From NORP240 sp038134485 (GTDB lineage Bacteria > Pseudomonadota > Gammaproteobacteria > Pseudomonadales > Pseudohongiellaceae), in NCBI GenBank assembly GCA_038134485.1, contig JAYPVG010000011.1, positions 34,880-98,879 on the forward strand: a DNA stretch of 64,000 bases, read 5' to 3'. Positions 63,665 through 64,000 of the stretch are shown here, in pieces. Under the pieces are notes generated by a model that saw only the letters and a list, made by a program, of their open reading frames with translations, was not told the origin of the DNA and made no database searches. The position numbers and the translations under genes are program-made. The stretch's first letter is position 1, and each line of letters begins with the position of its first letter.

Positions 63665-64000
63665 ATGATATCCAAGAGCATTGAGAAAGCGGCAGAAAGA
63701 TTGCTAATAGCGCTGATTGCCGTGCTTGTTTCGAGTATCGCCGTCGCCCAGCTGCCCGAGCTCGGTAATCCTGTAGCTATCAGTGGTCAACCCACGACGG
63801 CCCGATTTTTTGGCGGGGTCACAGCAGATGGTGGTGCAAGCTTTCTCGATACCTACTCCCCGGACGATGTGCTGGATTTTCTTGGCGAGATTCGGGTGGA
63901 AGCAAACCACATTGGTTCGATTGGTGATCTCTATGTGGTCGGTATCATTGGTTCTGAAATTGTCATGCAGGTTGAAGATGGCTCCTTCACTGTTCTGGAA
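63665..64000 (+). CDS. Exported protein of unknown function (partial, truncated by the window end)
   Basis: A frame of at least 112 codons runs off the right edge. Residues about 13-30 form a signal peptide (LLIALIAVLVSSIAVA, cleavage near AVA-QL), then LPELGNPVAISGQPTTARFF, YSPDDVLDFLGEIRVEANHIG and VVGIIGSEIVMQVEDGSF, a beta-rich extracellular-looking segment. GGGG precedes ATG 63665. An in-frame ATG at 63635 is also possible. No family recognised. It follows the cox operon by about 200 bp. Confidence 0.6.
   Translation, partial: MISKSIEKAAERLLIALIAVLVSSIAVAQLPELGNPVAISGQPTTARFFGGVTADGGASFLDTYSPDDVLDFLGEIRVEANHIGSIGDLYVVGIIGSEIVMQVEDGSFTVLE

Overview
The window is a stretch of a gammaproteobacterial chromosome, probably from an aerobic, heterotrophic, likely marine species. 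The evidence is the gene content and style: a TonB-dependent receptor, SlyD with a His-rich tail, TrhO, YaiI, a DUF3014 protein, two PQQ-type dehydrogenases, a Mo-hydroxylase (Cox-type) operon and many exported hydrolases. Genus-level placement is inference only. A run of ten N at 41525-41534 shows that this is a draft or metagenome-derived assembly. I see no rRNA, tRNA, CRISPR array, insertion sequence, integrase or phage gene. The region is dense with protein genes (about 60) in short operons on both strands, with about 15-400 bp between units.

Layout. 1-2640: tail of a LON-domain-like gene, then a small membrane protein, a secreted trypsin-like protease, an AsmA-like protein and a thiol peroxiredoxin. 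2700-5000: dienelactone hydrolase, diguanylate cyclase, Nudix hydrolase. 5090-11800: TonB receptor, nitronate monooxygenase-like enzyme, SDR, SlyD, secreted alpha/beta hydrolase, methyltransferase and YaiI. 12068-15242: a tight polyamine operon of a type III ornithine decarboxylase, a deoxyhypusine-synthase-like enzyme and a ureohydrolase (agmatinase). 15287-23180: VOC protein, aldehyde dehydrogenase, YiiX-like hydrolase, a GST / S41-like / CYTH operon, a secreted lectin-like protein and a PQQ dehydrogenase.

23586-25300: a TPR protein and then the most notable gene of the window, a periplasmic peroxiredoxin whose peroxidatic cysteine codon is an in-frame UGA, with a bacterial SECIS-like hairpin 15 nt downstream. 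I read it as a selenoprotein. 25515-31100: DUF3014 protein, mercaptopyruvate sulfurtransferase-like rhodanese, exported esterase, copper-type P-ATPase and a small exported protein. 31155-38110: GMC oxidoreductase plus CocE-type hydrolase, TrhO and a membrane PQQ dehydrogenase. 38142-51846: a fused double M42 peptidase, a DUF3500 protein interrupted by the N gap, aldo/keto reductase, Asp/Glu racemase, secreted beta-propeller proteins, a Tat-exported dienelactone hydrolase, an ICMT-like methyltransferase, an amidase, a cupin, and a cytochrome c / Vgb-like propeller fusion.

51849-56790: a PepSY membrane protein under a clear sigma70 promoter overlapped by a Fur box, GNAT, RimK-like ATP-grasp enzyme and an MFS transporter. 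57015-63456: coxG, coxS, coxL, coxM, coxD and coxE in one operon. The CoxL active-site loop reads SRGAGR, so this is a form II-type molybdenum hydroxylase rather than a classical form I CO dehydrogenase. The window ends inside a secreted protein of unknown function.
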